DNA of 45,774 nucleotides from an uncultured Parabacteroides sp. (GTDB lineage: Bacteria > Bacteroidota > Bacteroidia > Bacteroidales > Tannerellaceae), in assembly GCA_949289155.1 (NCBI GenBank), contig CASEMX010000019.1, positions 1 through 45,774 of the forward strand, written 5' to 3'. This document shows, one piece after another, positions 6,773 to 15,885 of the stretch. Made by a program: the position numbers and the translations under genes. The notes below the pieces were generated by a model that was given only the letters and a program-made list of their open reading frames with translations, ran no database searches and was not told the origin of the DNA. The first letter of the stretch is position 1; each line of letters starts with the position of its first letter.

Positions 6773-7741
6773 TTAAAGGATGTCTCTTAAGAGTCTATTT
6801 AATTTGATACATGCTCTATGATATAAACTCAATTTCCCTTTATTTATTGCGAAGTATGGTATTTGTTTTGCCCCGAATTCACGGAAAAAGCGTTCCACAC
6901 CGGGCAGCATGGAGCCTTCGAAATCGAACGTTTGGGTATAAGCTGCGACATCTTGAATGGCTTTCCATAGTACAAGGCTATGCGCACCGGATGTTCTAAG
7001 TTCAGGGTCACCTCCCCCGGCTAAATAATAGGCGGATGAAGATTGCCAGACAATAAAAACAGCCGCATGCAGTTGTCCTTTTGAATCAAATCCTCCCCAA
7101 ATATCTCCTTGTCCCCGTTGGCGGGATACATCAATCAATTGTTTTAGTTCTGTGTTGCGCGGAGCTTGTTTGCCTTGTCTTTTGAAAGATAAAGCTTGTA
7201 CTCTTAAAAATTCATCTGTTGGGATTCCTCGTCGGACGGAAATATTATATTTTGTCTCTGCCTTTTGAATATTGCGGCGAATATTCGTTTGCATATTATT
7301 CCAAAGCCGTTGTGTGTCGCAGATATTTTCTAAAATATAAGTATAACGGGTTGTTTGCGTATAATTGTTCCAATAAAAAGGAAGCCAATCGGTTATTTGG
7401 TAGGAAAAGTTTTGATGAAAATGAGAAAATATCCTTAATTTTTCGACAAAGAACCGCAATATTTCCTGCTTTGTCAGTAGTTGGTGCGCATATTTCGTTT
7501 CTTTTGGTAAAGGAGCAAGCCATGGTCCCATTGTTTGGGTATAAATCGGCATAGTTATTACCCCCTGTTTGGGAATATATAGAGGCATGCTTGCCTCTAT
7601 TTTATCGGATTCATAAAGAATGACGTCCCAATTTTCTTCTCCGCAGACAATATCCAGCCACCAATCCCGTGAGAAAATGGGGATTGTAGGTTCTGTTTGG
7701 CAGAGTTTACGATATTTTTCTTTCGGAGTCATATCTTTCAT
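6773..7741 (-). CDS. FemAB/GNAT-like acyl- or aminoacyl-transferase
   Basis: A 322-residue protein from the ATG at 7741; the frame is open to an ATG at 7807, and another candidate start lies at 7732. The MTPKEKYRKLC and IPIFSRDWWLD stretches resemble the N-terminus of FemAB/BioF2-like acetyltransferase proteins encoded in polysaccharide loci. Later parts (RRNIQKAETKYNI, AYYLAGGGDPELR, FDFEGSMLPGVERFFREFGA) match the second GNAT fold with its substrate-binding loops. Such enzymes add amino acids or acyl groups to amino sugars or peptidoglycan. It is the first gene of the polysaccharide operon, 12 bp from the deacetylase-like gene. Which group it transfers is unknown. Confidence 0.8.
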   Translation of the reverse strand: MKDMTPKEKYRKLCQTEPTIPIFSRDWWLDIVCGEENWDVILYESDKIEASMPLYIPKQGVITMPIYTQTMGPWLAPLPKETKYAHQLLTKQEILRFFVEKLRIFSHFHQNFSYQITDWLPFYWNNYTQTTRYTYILENICDTQRLWNNMQTNIRRNIQKAETKYNISVRRGIPTDEFLRVQALSFKRQGKQAPRNTELKQLIDVSRQRGQGDIWGGFDSKGQLHAAVFIVWQSSSAYYLAGGGDPELRTSGAHSLVLWKAIQDVAAYTQTFDFEGSMLPGVERFFREFGAKQIPYFAINKGKLSLYHRACIKLNRLLRDIL

Positions 7742-7845
7742 TCCAAATCTCCCATTATTGGGCATTAAATAGAGTTTGGGGTGGCGATAAAACAGATTCA
7801 GTGGCATCAGTAAATAGCCTTTCTGATGCCACTGTCACTATACTC

Positions 7846-8892
7846 TTATTTTTTGTCTTTTAAAGCAGAAAAAATGGCCTCGGCTAATTCATCCGCTAAT
7901 TCGGGATTGTCAACAATGCACTGTTTTGCTGCATCGCGTCCTTGTCCTAATTTGGAATCATTATAGCTATACCACGACCCGCTTTTCTTTATAATATTCA
8001 ATTCTGTCCCTAAATCGATGATTTCGCCGGAACGTGATATGCCTTCTCCGAACATAATATCAAATTCTGCTTTGCGGAAAGGAGGAGCAACCTTATTCTT
8101 CACCACTTTTACACGGACTTGATTGCCTTTAACCTCATCGCCATCTTTTAATTGTCCGATACGGCGGATATCCAAACGGACAGATGAATAAAATTTCAGC
8201 GCATTTCCTCCCGTCGTTGTCTCAGGATTTCCAAACATCACACCGATTTTGTCGCGTAATTGGTTAATGAAGATGCAAGTTGTGTTTGTTTTGTTGATAG
8301 CAGCGGTTAATTTGCGCAATGCTTGGGACATCAAGCGAGCTTGTAATCCCATTTTGCTGTCTCCCATATCACCTTCTAATTCTGCTTTCGGTGTCAAGGC
8401 CGCAACAGAATCGATAACAATAATATCTACGGCAGACGAACGAATTAATTGTTCAGCAATTTCCAATGCCTGCTCTCCGCTATCGGGTTGAGAAATCCAT
8501 AGGTTTTCTATATCGACTCCTAACTTTTCCGCATAGAACCGATCGAATGCATGTTCCGCATCAATAAATGCTGCAATTCCTCCTTGTTTTTGTGCTTCTG
8601 CAATAGCATGAATTGCCAAAGTCGTTTTTCCGGAAGACTCCGGTCCATAGATTTCGATAATTCGTCCTTTCGGATAGCCACCTACTCCTAAGGCTGCATC
8701 CAAAGCGATAGACCCAGTTGGGATAACTTCGATATTTTCTACCAAATCATCCCCTAACTTCATAATAGAACCCTTTCCATAGTTCTTTTCGATTTTTTCC
8801 ATAGCTGCGCGTAATGCTTTCAGCTTGTCCACATTCACAGCCGGTTTTGTACCTTCTGCTTTTTCTTCAAATAGATTTTCTTCTTTTGCCAT
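7846..8892 (-). CDS. recA: Recombinase A
   Basis: A 348-residue protein covering the full family length. RecA polymerises on single-stranded DNA, drives strand exchange and activates LexA-type self-cleavage. The Walker A motif GPESSGKT is at 83-90, [15 protein letters not shown] carries Walker B, and the MMSQ-type loop L1 and [22 protein letters not shown] (loop L2) are complete. The start overlaps the bcp stop by one base (TAATG), so the two are cotranscribed from the promoter at 9378-9409. Confidence 0.98.
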   Translation of the reverse strand: MAKEENLFEEKAEGTKPAVNVDKLKALRAAMEKIEKNYGKGSIMKLGDDLVENIEVIPTGSIALDAALGVGGYPKGRIIEIYGPESSGKTTLAIHAIAEAQKQGGIAAFIDAEHAFDRFYAEKLGVDIENLWISQPDSGEQALEIAEQLIRSSAVDIIVIDSVAALTPKAELEGDMGDSKMGLQARLMSQALRKLTAAINKTNTTCIFINQLRDKIGVMFGNPETTTGGNALKFYSSVRLDIRRIGQLKDGDEVKGNQVRVKVVKNKVAPPFRKAEFDIMFGEGISRSGEIIDLGTELNIIKKSGSWYSYNDSKLGQGRDAAKQCIVDNPELADELAEAIFSALKDKK

Positions 8893-9350
8893 TACTTGTT
8901 TAATATTTGGTTTGCGTGTTCCTTTGTTTTTATCTCTTTAGGGCCGATAATTCGCTCGATAACGCCATTTTCATCAATAATGAACGTTGTACGAAGAGTT
9001 CCCATGTAACTTTTTCCGTAAAGTTTCTTTTCTGCCCAGACGCCAAACTCTTGCTGTAACGTTGTATCTGTATCCGCTATCAAGTTGAACGGAAGATTTT
9101 GTTTGGCAATGAAATTTTGATGAGATTTGGCACTATCTTTGCTTACACCAACTACTTCAAAACCAGCAGCTTTTAGTTCTTCGTATCCATCTCTCAAACT
9201 ACATGCTTCAGCTGTACAGCCGGAAGTGTTATCTTTGGGATAAAAATATAAAGCTAATTTTTTCCCAGCAAAATGGCTCAGCTTTATTTCTTTTCCATTC
9301 TGGTCTGTGCCTAATATTTCAGGAGCTTTATCTCCAACTTGTAATGCCAT
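8892..9350 (-). CDS. bcp: Thiol peroxidase, BCP/PrxQ family
   Basis: A 152-residue peroxiredoxin that reduces hydrogen peroxide and organic hydroperoxides in the cytoplasm. The peroxidatic cysteine is C45 in [11 protein letters not shown], and C50 five residues later is the resolving cysteine of the atypical two-Cys BCP type. The ATG at 9350 ([11 protein letters not shown]) matches the family start; an upstream in-frame ATG at 9398 would add an unusual 16 residues and lies upstream of the predicted transcription start. The gene leads a two-gene unit with recA. Confidence 0.95.
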   Translation of the reverse strand: MALQVGDKAPEILGTDQNGKEIKLSHFAGKKLALYFYPKDNTSGCTAEACSLRDGYEELKAAGFEVVGVSKDSAKSHQNFIAKQNLPFNLIADTDTTLQQEFGVWAEKKLYGKSYMGTLRTTFIIDENGVIERIIGPKEIKTKEHANQILNK

Positions 9351-9377
9351 AATTTTTTGTTTATAAAAAGTGATTGA

Positions 9378-9409
9378 CAAATCTACAAATAATAACAATA
9401 TTAATCAAG
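9378..9409 (-). promoter_or_regulatory. Predicted bcp-recA promoter
   Basis: On the minus strand CTTG (9406-9409), a 20-bp spacer and TAGATTTG (9378-9385) fit the Bacteroidetes pattern and lie 28 bp upstream of the bcp start codon. This also supports the start at 9350 rather than 9398. Confidence 0.55.
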
Positions 9410-9439
9410 CTAATGTTGAAAATTAGCTGAAGTTTTTCT

Positions 9440-11839
9440 TCATAAAGCAGGAGAAACAGTAATGTCCAAATGGCCAATTCCGTTGAAATAGGCTTTCCCC
9501 GCCACCTGTTTGATGTTGTTTTGTCTTTTTCCGTTGACAGTATAAATGGCTGTCGGATCAAAAGGAATGATTAGTTGGATATTCCAGGACGCATCATCCC
9601 ATGCTGCTTTATATACGCTTACATTTTCTTCCCGAGAAACAGACATGTCTAATTTATTTTCTCCAATGCGTTGGTCTGTTAATGAATATGTATTCCAACC
9701 TGTCGGAATTTGAGGCTCAAGTGTTACGGAATGTTCCGGAGCATTCGGTTTAATACCATATATATATTGAATAATTGGAACGGCAACCGAATAAATGGTC
9801 CATTCTTGGCAAAAACAACCGTAATCCGGCATCATTTCTGCGATGGAACCTGGCATTAAAAGTCCGAAAGTCGCCGCTATTTGGTTGACATGCATGAGAG
9901 AATGGTCAATATTGCCGTATCGCGCTTGAGAAACAGCTTGCACTCCAGTTGAAATAGTCATATTATGCAATTTGTCCACTGCGGAAAGATAGGGACCCCA
10001 TTGGCTTGTCATATCATTTTCCTCCATTCGTTCCAAAGCCGCTTGTGCTTTTTCCTCTGGAGCAATCCCAGTTTCGATAGGAGTATTGATTACCCAGTTC
10101 CGATTAGTTGACCAACCGTGTTTATAATCTGTAGCAAAAGATTGGAAATATTTTTTCGTCTCATTATAAAACTTGATAACATCCGGAATATCTTTGTATT
10201 GCTCTAGCGAACCATCCACTACAGAAATAGCTTGCTCGGCTGTTCCATAAAAATCGCAGTAAAGCGAGTTGTGTTCATCCCAGAACAAATCGTTTATTTT
10301 GTCTTTTAATGTTTGGGCGAGCTGGGCATATTTCTCATGCGATTCGTTTTCTCCTATCACTTTTGCCATATTTGAAAAAGAAAGAAGCGCTTGCTGCGTA
10401 TAAACAGCTACGTCTATGAGTTCGGCATTCAGCCCTTTGACCTCCATGATTCCATATCCTTCCGGGAAAAGATTATGATTTTTATCTTGTGTCGTTAAAA
10501 GCCATTCTATTCCTTGTTTAACGAAGGGATAGAATTCGTTTAAGAAGTTTTTGTCGCCAGTCCATAAATAGGTATTCCAAACTGCCATGATGAAATGTGC
10601 TGTTTCTTGGGTATTTCCCGGATTAACAATTGCTCCGGATGGGACTACTTCGTGGATAACTCTACCATTGCCATTGCATTTTATCGAATGTTCTTTTAGC
10701 AAACGCAGGGTAGATTTGGCATTTTCAAAGTCACCTGTAGCTAAAATCCCTTGCAAAGCGTATGAATTGTCTGTTCCGAACCACCAAATATAGTGGGGAT
10801 AACCTGCACAAAAGCCACGTCCGATTTCGGGAACCTCCTGAATCAGCCAGTCGGTATTGAATTTTACCCAATTATATACGTTCTGTAGTTTCTTATCCGG
10901 AATCTGGATGTGAGAACGTTGGATAATTTCCTGAAAATGTCCCTTCTTTTCAGCAAAAAGTTCGGCATAATTATTCCGGAGACGGTTATTTTCTGCAACG
11001 GCTTCTTCTTCGGAATCGGTAGAACCGGAGATATAGAAGGAAAGAGTGGCATTGCTTCCGGAAGCGATTTCCCGATTATCAGTAAAAGAAAATATTTTAT
11101 TTCGGAAAAGACCGGCGGGCAATGCCGTCTTTTCGACATTCATGACTTCTTGTTGGTTTGGATGAAGCGCTTCGGCTTCGGTTGCTGTCGTAGTTTCTAT
11201 TTTTGCATTTTCTGAATCCGACGAAACTGCCAAATACCAATTATTCTTCAGGTCTTTTGCCTTAACTAATTTCTTAGCTGAGTCAATCCACATGGAATCT
11301 GGGGCATTTGTCCATCCTGCCTTGTCAGAAAAAAATCCGGAGCGCAAGTCTGTTTTCCCAATAAAAGAGATTTGGAGGTTTGCTTCTTGAACGTTTTGAT
11401 TAAGCAGCGCATATTCTACCCGTAATGCTTTACCTTTAAGCGGAGCAAACAGTGTGCATTTGATTTGTAATCCTATATCTTCGATATGGTAATACCATTC
11501 ACATTGGTAAGGACGGGTTACAAATTTGATTGCTTTGAGGTGGTCATATATTTTTCCTTTATTGTTATCTTTAAGACATAGGCTGAATCCGTCTAATAAT
11601 TTGATGGGCTGAGCCCAAATACCGCCCATTTCACCTTTTACATGGTCTCCCATCGGAGGGAATGTTCCATCTTGGTATCCGACACAGTATATTTGATTTC
11701 CGGAAACGACGTAGGGTGCATCTAAATGGGCACTTTTCGTTTCAATAAAAGATGTTTTTTCAGCAACACAAAGTAAGGTAGAAGAAAGGAGAGTTGTACT
11801 TATTAAAATGCCTTTTTTTACGCTGTTTATGTTTATCAT
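9440..11839 (-). CDS. Secreted glycoside hydrolase-like protein with six-hairpin barrel
   Basis: A 799-residue protein with an N-terminal export signal (MININSVKKGILISTTLLSSTLLC). The first ~320 residues look like a beta-sandwich domain. From about 330 to 720 there is the pattern of an (alpha/alpha)6 barrel of the glycogen-debranching/GH78-like kind: YNWVKFNTDWLIQEVPEIGRGFCAGYPHYIWWFGTD, then HEVVPSGAIVNPGNTQETAHF, then WDEHNSLYCDF. Acidic residues in the WWFGTD and NTQETAHF segments are catalytic candidates, but I cannot assign them. The C-terminal ~90 residues form a small beta domain. It likely trims oligosaccharides in the periplasm. It has its own upstream terminator boundary (yebC terminator) and is not obviously part of a utilization locus. 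Confidence 0.75.
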   Translation of the reverse strand: MININSVKKGILISTTLLSSTLLCVAEKTSFIETKSAHLDAPYVVSGNQIYCVGYQDGTFPPMGDHVKGEMGGIWAQPIKLLDGFSLCLKDNNKGKIYDHLKAIKFVTRPYQCEWYYHIEDIGLQIKCTLFAPLKGKALRVEYALLNQNVQEANLQISFIGKTDLRSGFFSDKAGWTNAPDSMWIDSAKKLVKAKDLKNNWYLAVSSDSENAKIETTTATEAEALHPNQQEVMNVEKTALPAGLFRNKIFSFTDNREIASGSNATLSFYISGSTDSEEEAVAENNRLRNNYAELFAEKKGHFQEIIQRSHIQIPDKKLQNVYNWVKFNTDWLIQEVPEIGRGFCAGYPHYIWWFGTDNSYALQGILATGDFENAKSTLRLLKEHSIKCNGNGRVIHEVVPSGAIVNPGNTQETAHFIMAVWNTYLWTGDKNFLNEFYPFVKQGIEWLLTTQDKNHNLFPEGYGIMEVKGLNAELIDVAVYTQQALLSFSNMAKVIGENESHEKYAQLAQTLKDKINDLFWDEHNSLYCDFYGTAEQAISVVDGSLEQYKDIPDVIKFYNETKKYFQSFATDYKHGWSTNRNWVINTPIETGIAPEEKAQAALERMEENDMTSQWGPYLSAVDKLHNMTISTGVQAVSQARYGNIDHSLMHVNQIAATFGLLMPGSIAEMMPDYGCFCQEWTIYSVAVPIIQYIYGIKPNAPEHSVTLEPQIPTGWNTYSLTDQRIGENKLDMSVSREENVSVYKAAWDDASWNIQLIIPFDPTAIYTVNGKRQNNIKQVAGKAYFNGIGHLDITVSPAL

Positions 11840-11871
11840 CTTGGATGTAGATTTAGATTATGAATAAATAT

Positions 11872-11928
11872 AAAAGGATTCTCAGAGAGAGTCCGCAAAT
11901 CTTTGTTCGCTTCTCTTCCTGAGAATCC
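11872..11928 (-). terminator. Terminator after yebC
   Basis: GGATTCTCAG (11876-11885) pairs with CTGAGAATCC (11919-11928), and the inner flanks also pair (AGAGA with TCTCT). On the minus strand the stem is followed by TTTTA. It lies directly after the yebC stop, so it ends the pheT-yebC transcript. Confidence 0.7.
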
Positions 11929-11944
11929 GGAAAAGAAAGAAGGT

Positions 11945-12673
11945 TTACTCTTCTTCTTCCTTCATGTTATGGAAGACGTTTTGTACATCATCGTCTTCTT
12001 CTAATTTTTCAATCAACTTTTCGATTGTTTCGCGTTGTTCGGGAGTTACTTCCTTTAAATCGTTCGGGATACGAACAAATTCACTACTTGTGATTTCATA
12101 GCCATTCTCTTCTAAATATTTCTGAATGGCTGCATTTTGAGCAAACTCGCCATAAATGATGATTTCATTGGCTTCGTCATCTACGTCTAATTCGTCCACA
12201 CCAAAATCAATCAATTCCAATTCTAAATCATCCAAAGAAACATTTTCCGGCTTCGTGATATGAAATACACATTTATGGGTGAATAAGAATTCCAGACTAC
12301 CGCTTGTTCCTAACGAACCGCCACATTTGTTGAAATAGCTGCGGACATTTGCCACTGTACGGGTTGTATTGTCGGTCGCTGTCTCGACAAAAATAGCAAT
12401 GCCGAATGGTCCATATCCTTCATAGTTCATTTCTTTATAATCCGTGAAGTCTTTTGAAACAGCGCGCTTAATTGCTCGTTCAACATTCTCTTTTGGCATG
12501 TTTTCTTTCTTCGCTGTCTGCATTAAAACGCGTAAACGCGGATTATTCTCGGGTTCTGGACCACCTTGCTTTGCGCAAATTGTGATTTCTTTCCCTAATT
12601 TCGTAAATACACGGGCCATATTGCCCCAACGCTTAAACTTTCTTGCTTTGCGAAACTCAAACGCTCTTCCCAT
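11945..12673 (-). CDS. YebC/PmpR family protein
   Basis: A 242-residue protein of the widespread YebC family, described as DNA-binding regulators and, more recently, as factors easing ribosome stalling. MGRAFEFRKARKFKRWGNMAR is the usual Bacteroidetes N-terminus, and CAKQGGPEPENNPRLR, MPKENVERAIKRA and YEGYGPFGIAIFVETATDN are family hallmarks. It follows pheT by 32 bp on the same strand and ends at a strong terminator. It is cytosolic, with no export signal. Confidence 0.95.
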   Translation of the reverse strand: MGRAFEFRKARKFKRWGNMARVFTKLGKEITICAKQGGPEPENNPRLRVLMQTAKKENMPKENVERAIKRAVSKDFTDYKEMNYEGYGPFGIAIFVETATDNTTRTVANVRSYFNKCGGSLGTSGSLEFLFTHKCVFHITKPENVSLDDLELELIDFGVDELDVDDEANEIIIYGEFAQNAAIQKYLEENGYEITSSEFVRIPNDLKEVTPEQRETIEKLIEKLEEDDDVQNVFHNMKEEEE

Positions 12674-12705
12674 ATTCTTTATTTGATTATTTTTATATGA
12701 ATATA

Positions 12706-15168
12706 TTATCTCAATTGTGCACCTAATTTTTGTTCCAAATTCTGCTGAATCTTCTTCATGATGGCATCAATTTGTTTATCATTCAATGTTTTTGTTTCAT
12801 CCTCCAAGAAGAAGCTGACAGCATATGACTTTTTCCCTTCAGGAAGGTTCTTCCCTTCATAAACGTCGAAGAGAGTCACCTCTTTCAGTAGCTTGCGTTC
12901 GCTTTCTGTAGCTATTTTCTGAATCTCAACAAACTGAATATTTTTATCAATAAGCAATGCCAAATCACGTTTCACGCCCGGGAATTTAGACAAATCAGTA
13001 TAAGTAATTTTATTCTTCTTTGTCTCTTTCATTAATGCGTTCCAATCTAATTCAGCATAGTAAACTTCTATATCGATATCCATCATTTTGCAGAGTTTAC
13101 GGCTCACAATGCCCAACGAACCTAATGTTTTTCCGGCTTGTGTCGTAATGCTTAATCCTGCATCGTAGATATCATTGGACAAATTGCCAAAGAGTACTTT
13201 CTTTAATTGGATACCTAAACGGATTAAAATGTTTTCCACATATGCTTTCAGCTCATAAATGGAAGAATTCTCGTCGGCATGTGCCCAATTATTCTCGACG
13301 CGATTGCCGCAAAGCCAGAGTCCTAAACGATAATCCTCCTTGAATTGTGCTAATGTTTGATCTTCCTTCTTGTTCTCTTGAGTATAATCATAACAATTGC
13401 CAAATTCATAGAAACGGATATTGCCATTTTTGCGTTTAATATTATGTTCTACGCTTTCTAAACCGCCAAATAGCAATGTCTGACGCATACAATTCAAATC
13501 TGCGCTCAAAGGATTAAGCAACATAACCGCATGGCTCACGGGATAAGTTGTCAGTGTGTCATAATAAGCCGAACGTGTCAGTGAATTATTTAATATTTCA
13601 TTGAATCCGCAACCGGTCAATTGTTCTGAAATAAGGTTCTGCAATTTATAACTACGGTCGGTTGGAGTCTGATAACTCAGATTCGACTTCACATGTTCGC
13701 TGAATTCTATATTATTATATCCGTAAATACGTAAAATATCTTCGATTACATCGACATCACGCTGTACATCGATACGATAAACCGGCACTTCTAAGCTTAA
13801 ACCCTCTGCTGTTTCCGACGTAATGTTCATTTCCAGACTGCGAACGATATTTTTTACCGTTTCTGCCGAGATTTCTTTTCCGATTAAGGAATTTATTTTC
13901 TCGTAAGTCACATTTACTTTATAAGGTTCGAATACTTTTGGATAGATATCTTGAATAGCTCCGGTAATCTGGCCGCCAGCCAGTTCTTTTACTAGCATAG
14001 CCGCATACTTTAATATATATATGGTAACGTTCGGATCCAATCCGCGTTCATAGCGGAACGATGAATCTGTATTTAAACCGAATCGGCGGGCAGTTTTTCG
14101 AATCCAAGTCGGATGGAAGTTGGCTGATTCCAAAAATACATCGGTCGTTTGCTCTGTAACTCCTGAGTCTAATCCGCCGAAAACGCCTCCGATACACATT
14201 GGCTCCTCTGCATTGCAAATCATAAGGTCACGTTCTGTCAACGTACGCTCTACTCCATCCAATGTAACGAACTTATCGCCTTCATGAGCTGGACGGACAA
14301 CGATTTTATTTCCTTTTATCTTACCCGCGTCGAATGCGTGCATCGGTTGACCTAAGCCATGCAGGATATAATTGGTGATATCTACTACATTATTGATTGG
14401 TCGCAGCCCGATAGTCCGTAATCTGTTTTGTAACCATTCAGGACTTTCCTTTACTGTTACGCCTTTTATCGCAATTCCGGAATAACGAGGGCAAGCCTCT
14501 GTATTTTCTACTTCAATATGAATGAGCGGTGTTTCATTATCTATATGGAAATTTTCCACTGACGGGCGTTTCAGTTCAGCAGGCTTTCCATTTTGTTTCA
14601 AATATGCCGCCAAATCACGTGCAACTCCGTAATGTGAAGTGGCATCTACGCGGTTAGGAGTAATATCTACCTCCAAAACGTAATCGCTCTTTACATTATA
14701 ATATTCTTTCGCCGGCATACCGACAGGCGTATCGGATGGCAGGACAATAATGCCTGCATGGTCTGTTCCTATACCAATTTCATCTTCTGCACAAATCATT
14801 CCGTTCGATTCCACGCCACGCAATTTAGAACGTTTGATGACGAACTCTTTGTCGCCATCATATAATTTAGTCCCATTGACGGCTACGATTACCTTTTGAC
14901 CTGCTGCTACATTAGGTGCGCCACATACGATTTGTAAAGGGTCTCCGTTCCCGACGTTGACTGTTGTAACATGCAAATGATCTGAATTCGGATGCATTTC
15001 GCAGGTAAGGACTTCGCCTACAAATAAGCCTTCGAGTCCACCTTTGATAGTCTGCACTTCTTCCACACTTCCTGTTTCCAAGCCGATAGAAGTCAATGCT
15101 GCTGCCACTTCTTCAGGCTGTAAGTCAAAATCAAGATATTCCTTTAGCCAGTTGTAAGATATATTCAT
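12706..15168 (-). CDS. pheT: Phenylalanyl-tRNA synthetase beta subunit
   Basis: An 820-residue protein, the normal length. With PheS it charges tRNA-Phe and edits misacylated Tyr. Domains in order are the N-terminal B1 core, the EMAP-like tRNA-binding domain (about 40-150, with HPNSDHLHVTTVNVG), the B3/B4 editing domain (about 215-390), the B5 domain (about 410-480), the catalytic-like domain and the C-terminal FDX-ACB anticodon-binding domain (FPGVKRDLALLIDKN onward). pheS is not adjacent. The start at 15168 is 206 bp from the divergent ssb start. Confidence 0.97.
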   Translation of the reverse strand: MNISYNWLKEYLDFDLQPEEVAAALTSIGLETGSVEEVQTIKGGLEGLFVGEVLTCEMHPNSDHLHVTTVNVGNGDPLQIVCGAPNVAAGQKVIVAVNGTKLYDGDKEFVIKRSKLRGVESNGMICAEDEIGIGTDHAGIIVLPSDTPVGMPAKEYYNVKSDYVLEVDITPNRVDATSHYGVARDLAAYLKQNGKPAELKRPSVENFHIDNETPLIHIEVENTEACPRYSGIAIKGVTVKESPEWLQNRLRTIGLRPINNVVDITNYILHGLGQPMHAFDAGKIKGNKIVVRPAHEGDKFVTLDGVERTLTERDLMICNAEEPMCIGGVFGGLDSGVTEQTTDVFLESANFHPTWIRKTARRFGLNTDSSFRYERGLDPNVTIYILKYAAMLVKELAGGQITGAIQDIYPKVFEPYKVNVTYEKINSLIGKEISAETVKNIVRSLEMNITSETAEGLSLEVPVYRIDVQRDVDVIEDILRIYGYNNIEFSEHVKSNLSYQTPTDRSYKLQNLISEQLTGCGFNEILNNSLTRSAYYDTLTTYPVSHAVMLLNPLSADLNCMRQTLLFGGLESVEHNIKRKNGNIRFYEFGNCYDYTQENKKEDQTLAQFKEDYRLGLWLCGNRVENNWAHADENSSIYELKAYVENILIRLGIQLKKVLFGNLSNDIYDAGLSITTQAGKTLGSLGIVSRKLCKMMDIDIEVYYAELDWNALMKETKKNKITYTDLSKFPGVKRDLALLIDKNIQFVEIQKIATESERKLLKEVTLFDVYEGKNLPEGKKSYAVSFFLEDETKTLNDKQIDAIMKKIQQNLEQKLGAQLR

Positions 15169-15205
15169 TGCTATATATAAAATTTTTTACTGTCTTAATG
15201 ATTCG

Positions 15206-15213
15206 CAAAAGTA
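15206..15213 (-). promoter_or_regulatory. Possible pheT -7 element
   Basis: TACTTTTG on the minus strand, 38 bp upstream of the pheT start, matches TAnnTTTG. I see no clear -33 TTTG at the right distance, so the call is tentative. Confidence 0.35.
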
Positions 15214-15321
15214 GAAATAATAATCGAGAGTTTAAAAAGATTGGTTTAAAAAATGAAATGATGTGGATATTCCTTCGCTTTTATGCCGTCGGTTTTCATG
15301 GAGACTTATTTGCGGGTAGTT

Positions 15322-15352
15322 TTTGCCAATTAAAAAAAAATGCGTTTCTTTG
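15322..15352 (+). promoter_or_regulatory. Predicted ssb promoter
   Basis: TTTG (15322-15325), a 19-bp spacer and TTTCTTTG (15345-15352) resemble the Bacteroidetes promoter, with one mismatch in the -7 box. It lies 22 bp upstream of the ssb ATG and therefore supports the start at 15375. Confidence 0.5.
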
Positions 15353-15374
15353 TGACAATAAAAATAAATATGTC

Positions 15375-15845
15375 ATGTCTTTAAACAAAGTTATTTTGAT
15401 TGGGAATGTTGGCCGGGATCCGGAGGTCCGTTACTTTGATAATGGGCGAGGAATAGCCAACTTTCCGTTGGCTACCTCCGAGAGAGGATATACCTTAGCT
15501 AATGGAACAGTCGTTCCGGAACGTACGGAATGGCATAATATCGTAGTGCGGAGCGATTTGGTCCCGTTCGTGGAAAAATGGGTAAAGAAAGGCTCCGGAT
15601 TGTATGTGGAAGGGAAAATACGCACCCGTTCATATGATGACCAAGCGGGAAATAAGCGTTACATTACTGAAATTTATGCGGACCGTGTTGCATTTTATAA
15701 TAATGGTACACGTCCGGCGGAGCAGCAAAGCTCAGTTTCTTCGGATACGGCAGCGCAACAGACGCAGCCTTATACGGCCGTCTCGCCAATGCCTAATACC
15801 ACTTCATTCGCAGAACCAGGAGAGATAGACGATTTGCCTTTCTAA
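15375..15845 (+). CDS. ssb: Single-stranded DNA-binding protein
   Basis: A 156-residue protein with the OB fold in residues 1-110: MSLNKVILIGNVGRDPEVRY, then a WHNIVV strand and a GSGLYVEGKIRTRSYDD strand. The tail is flexible and Gln/Pro-rich, ending in the acidic tip EIDDLPF that recruits repair proteins. The frame is open upstream to 15096, but the ATG at 15375 is the family start and lies just after the predicted promoter. It begins the plus-strand run ssb-gldE-gldD-PPTase, an order I know from other Bacteroidales. Confidence 0.96.
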   Translation: MSLNKVILIGNVGRDPEVRYFDNGRGIANFPLATSERGYTLANGTVVPERTEWHNIVVRSDLVPFVEKWVKKGSGLYVEGKIRTRSYDDQAGNKRYITEIYADRVAFYNNGTRPAEQQSSVSSDTAAQQTQPYTAVSPMPNTTSFAEPGEIDDLPF

Positions 15846-15885
15846 AGTAGTGTTCTGTGATTATTTGTAATTAAAACACGGGATA

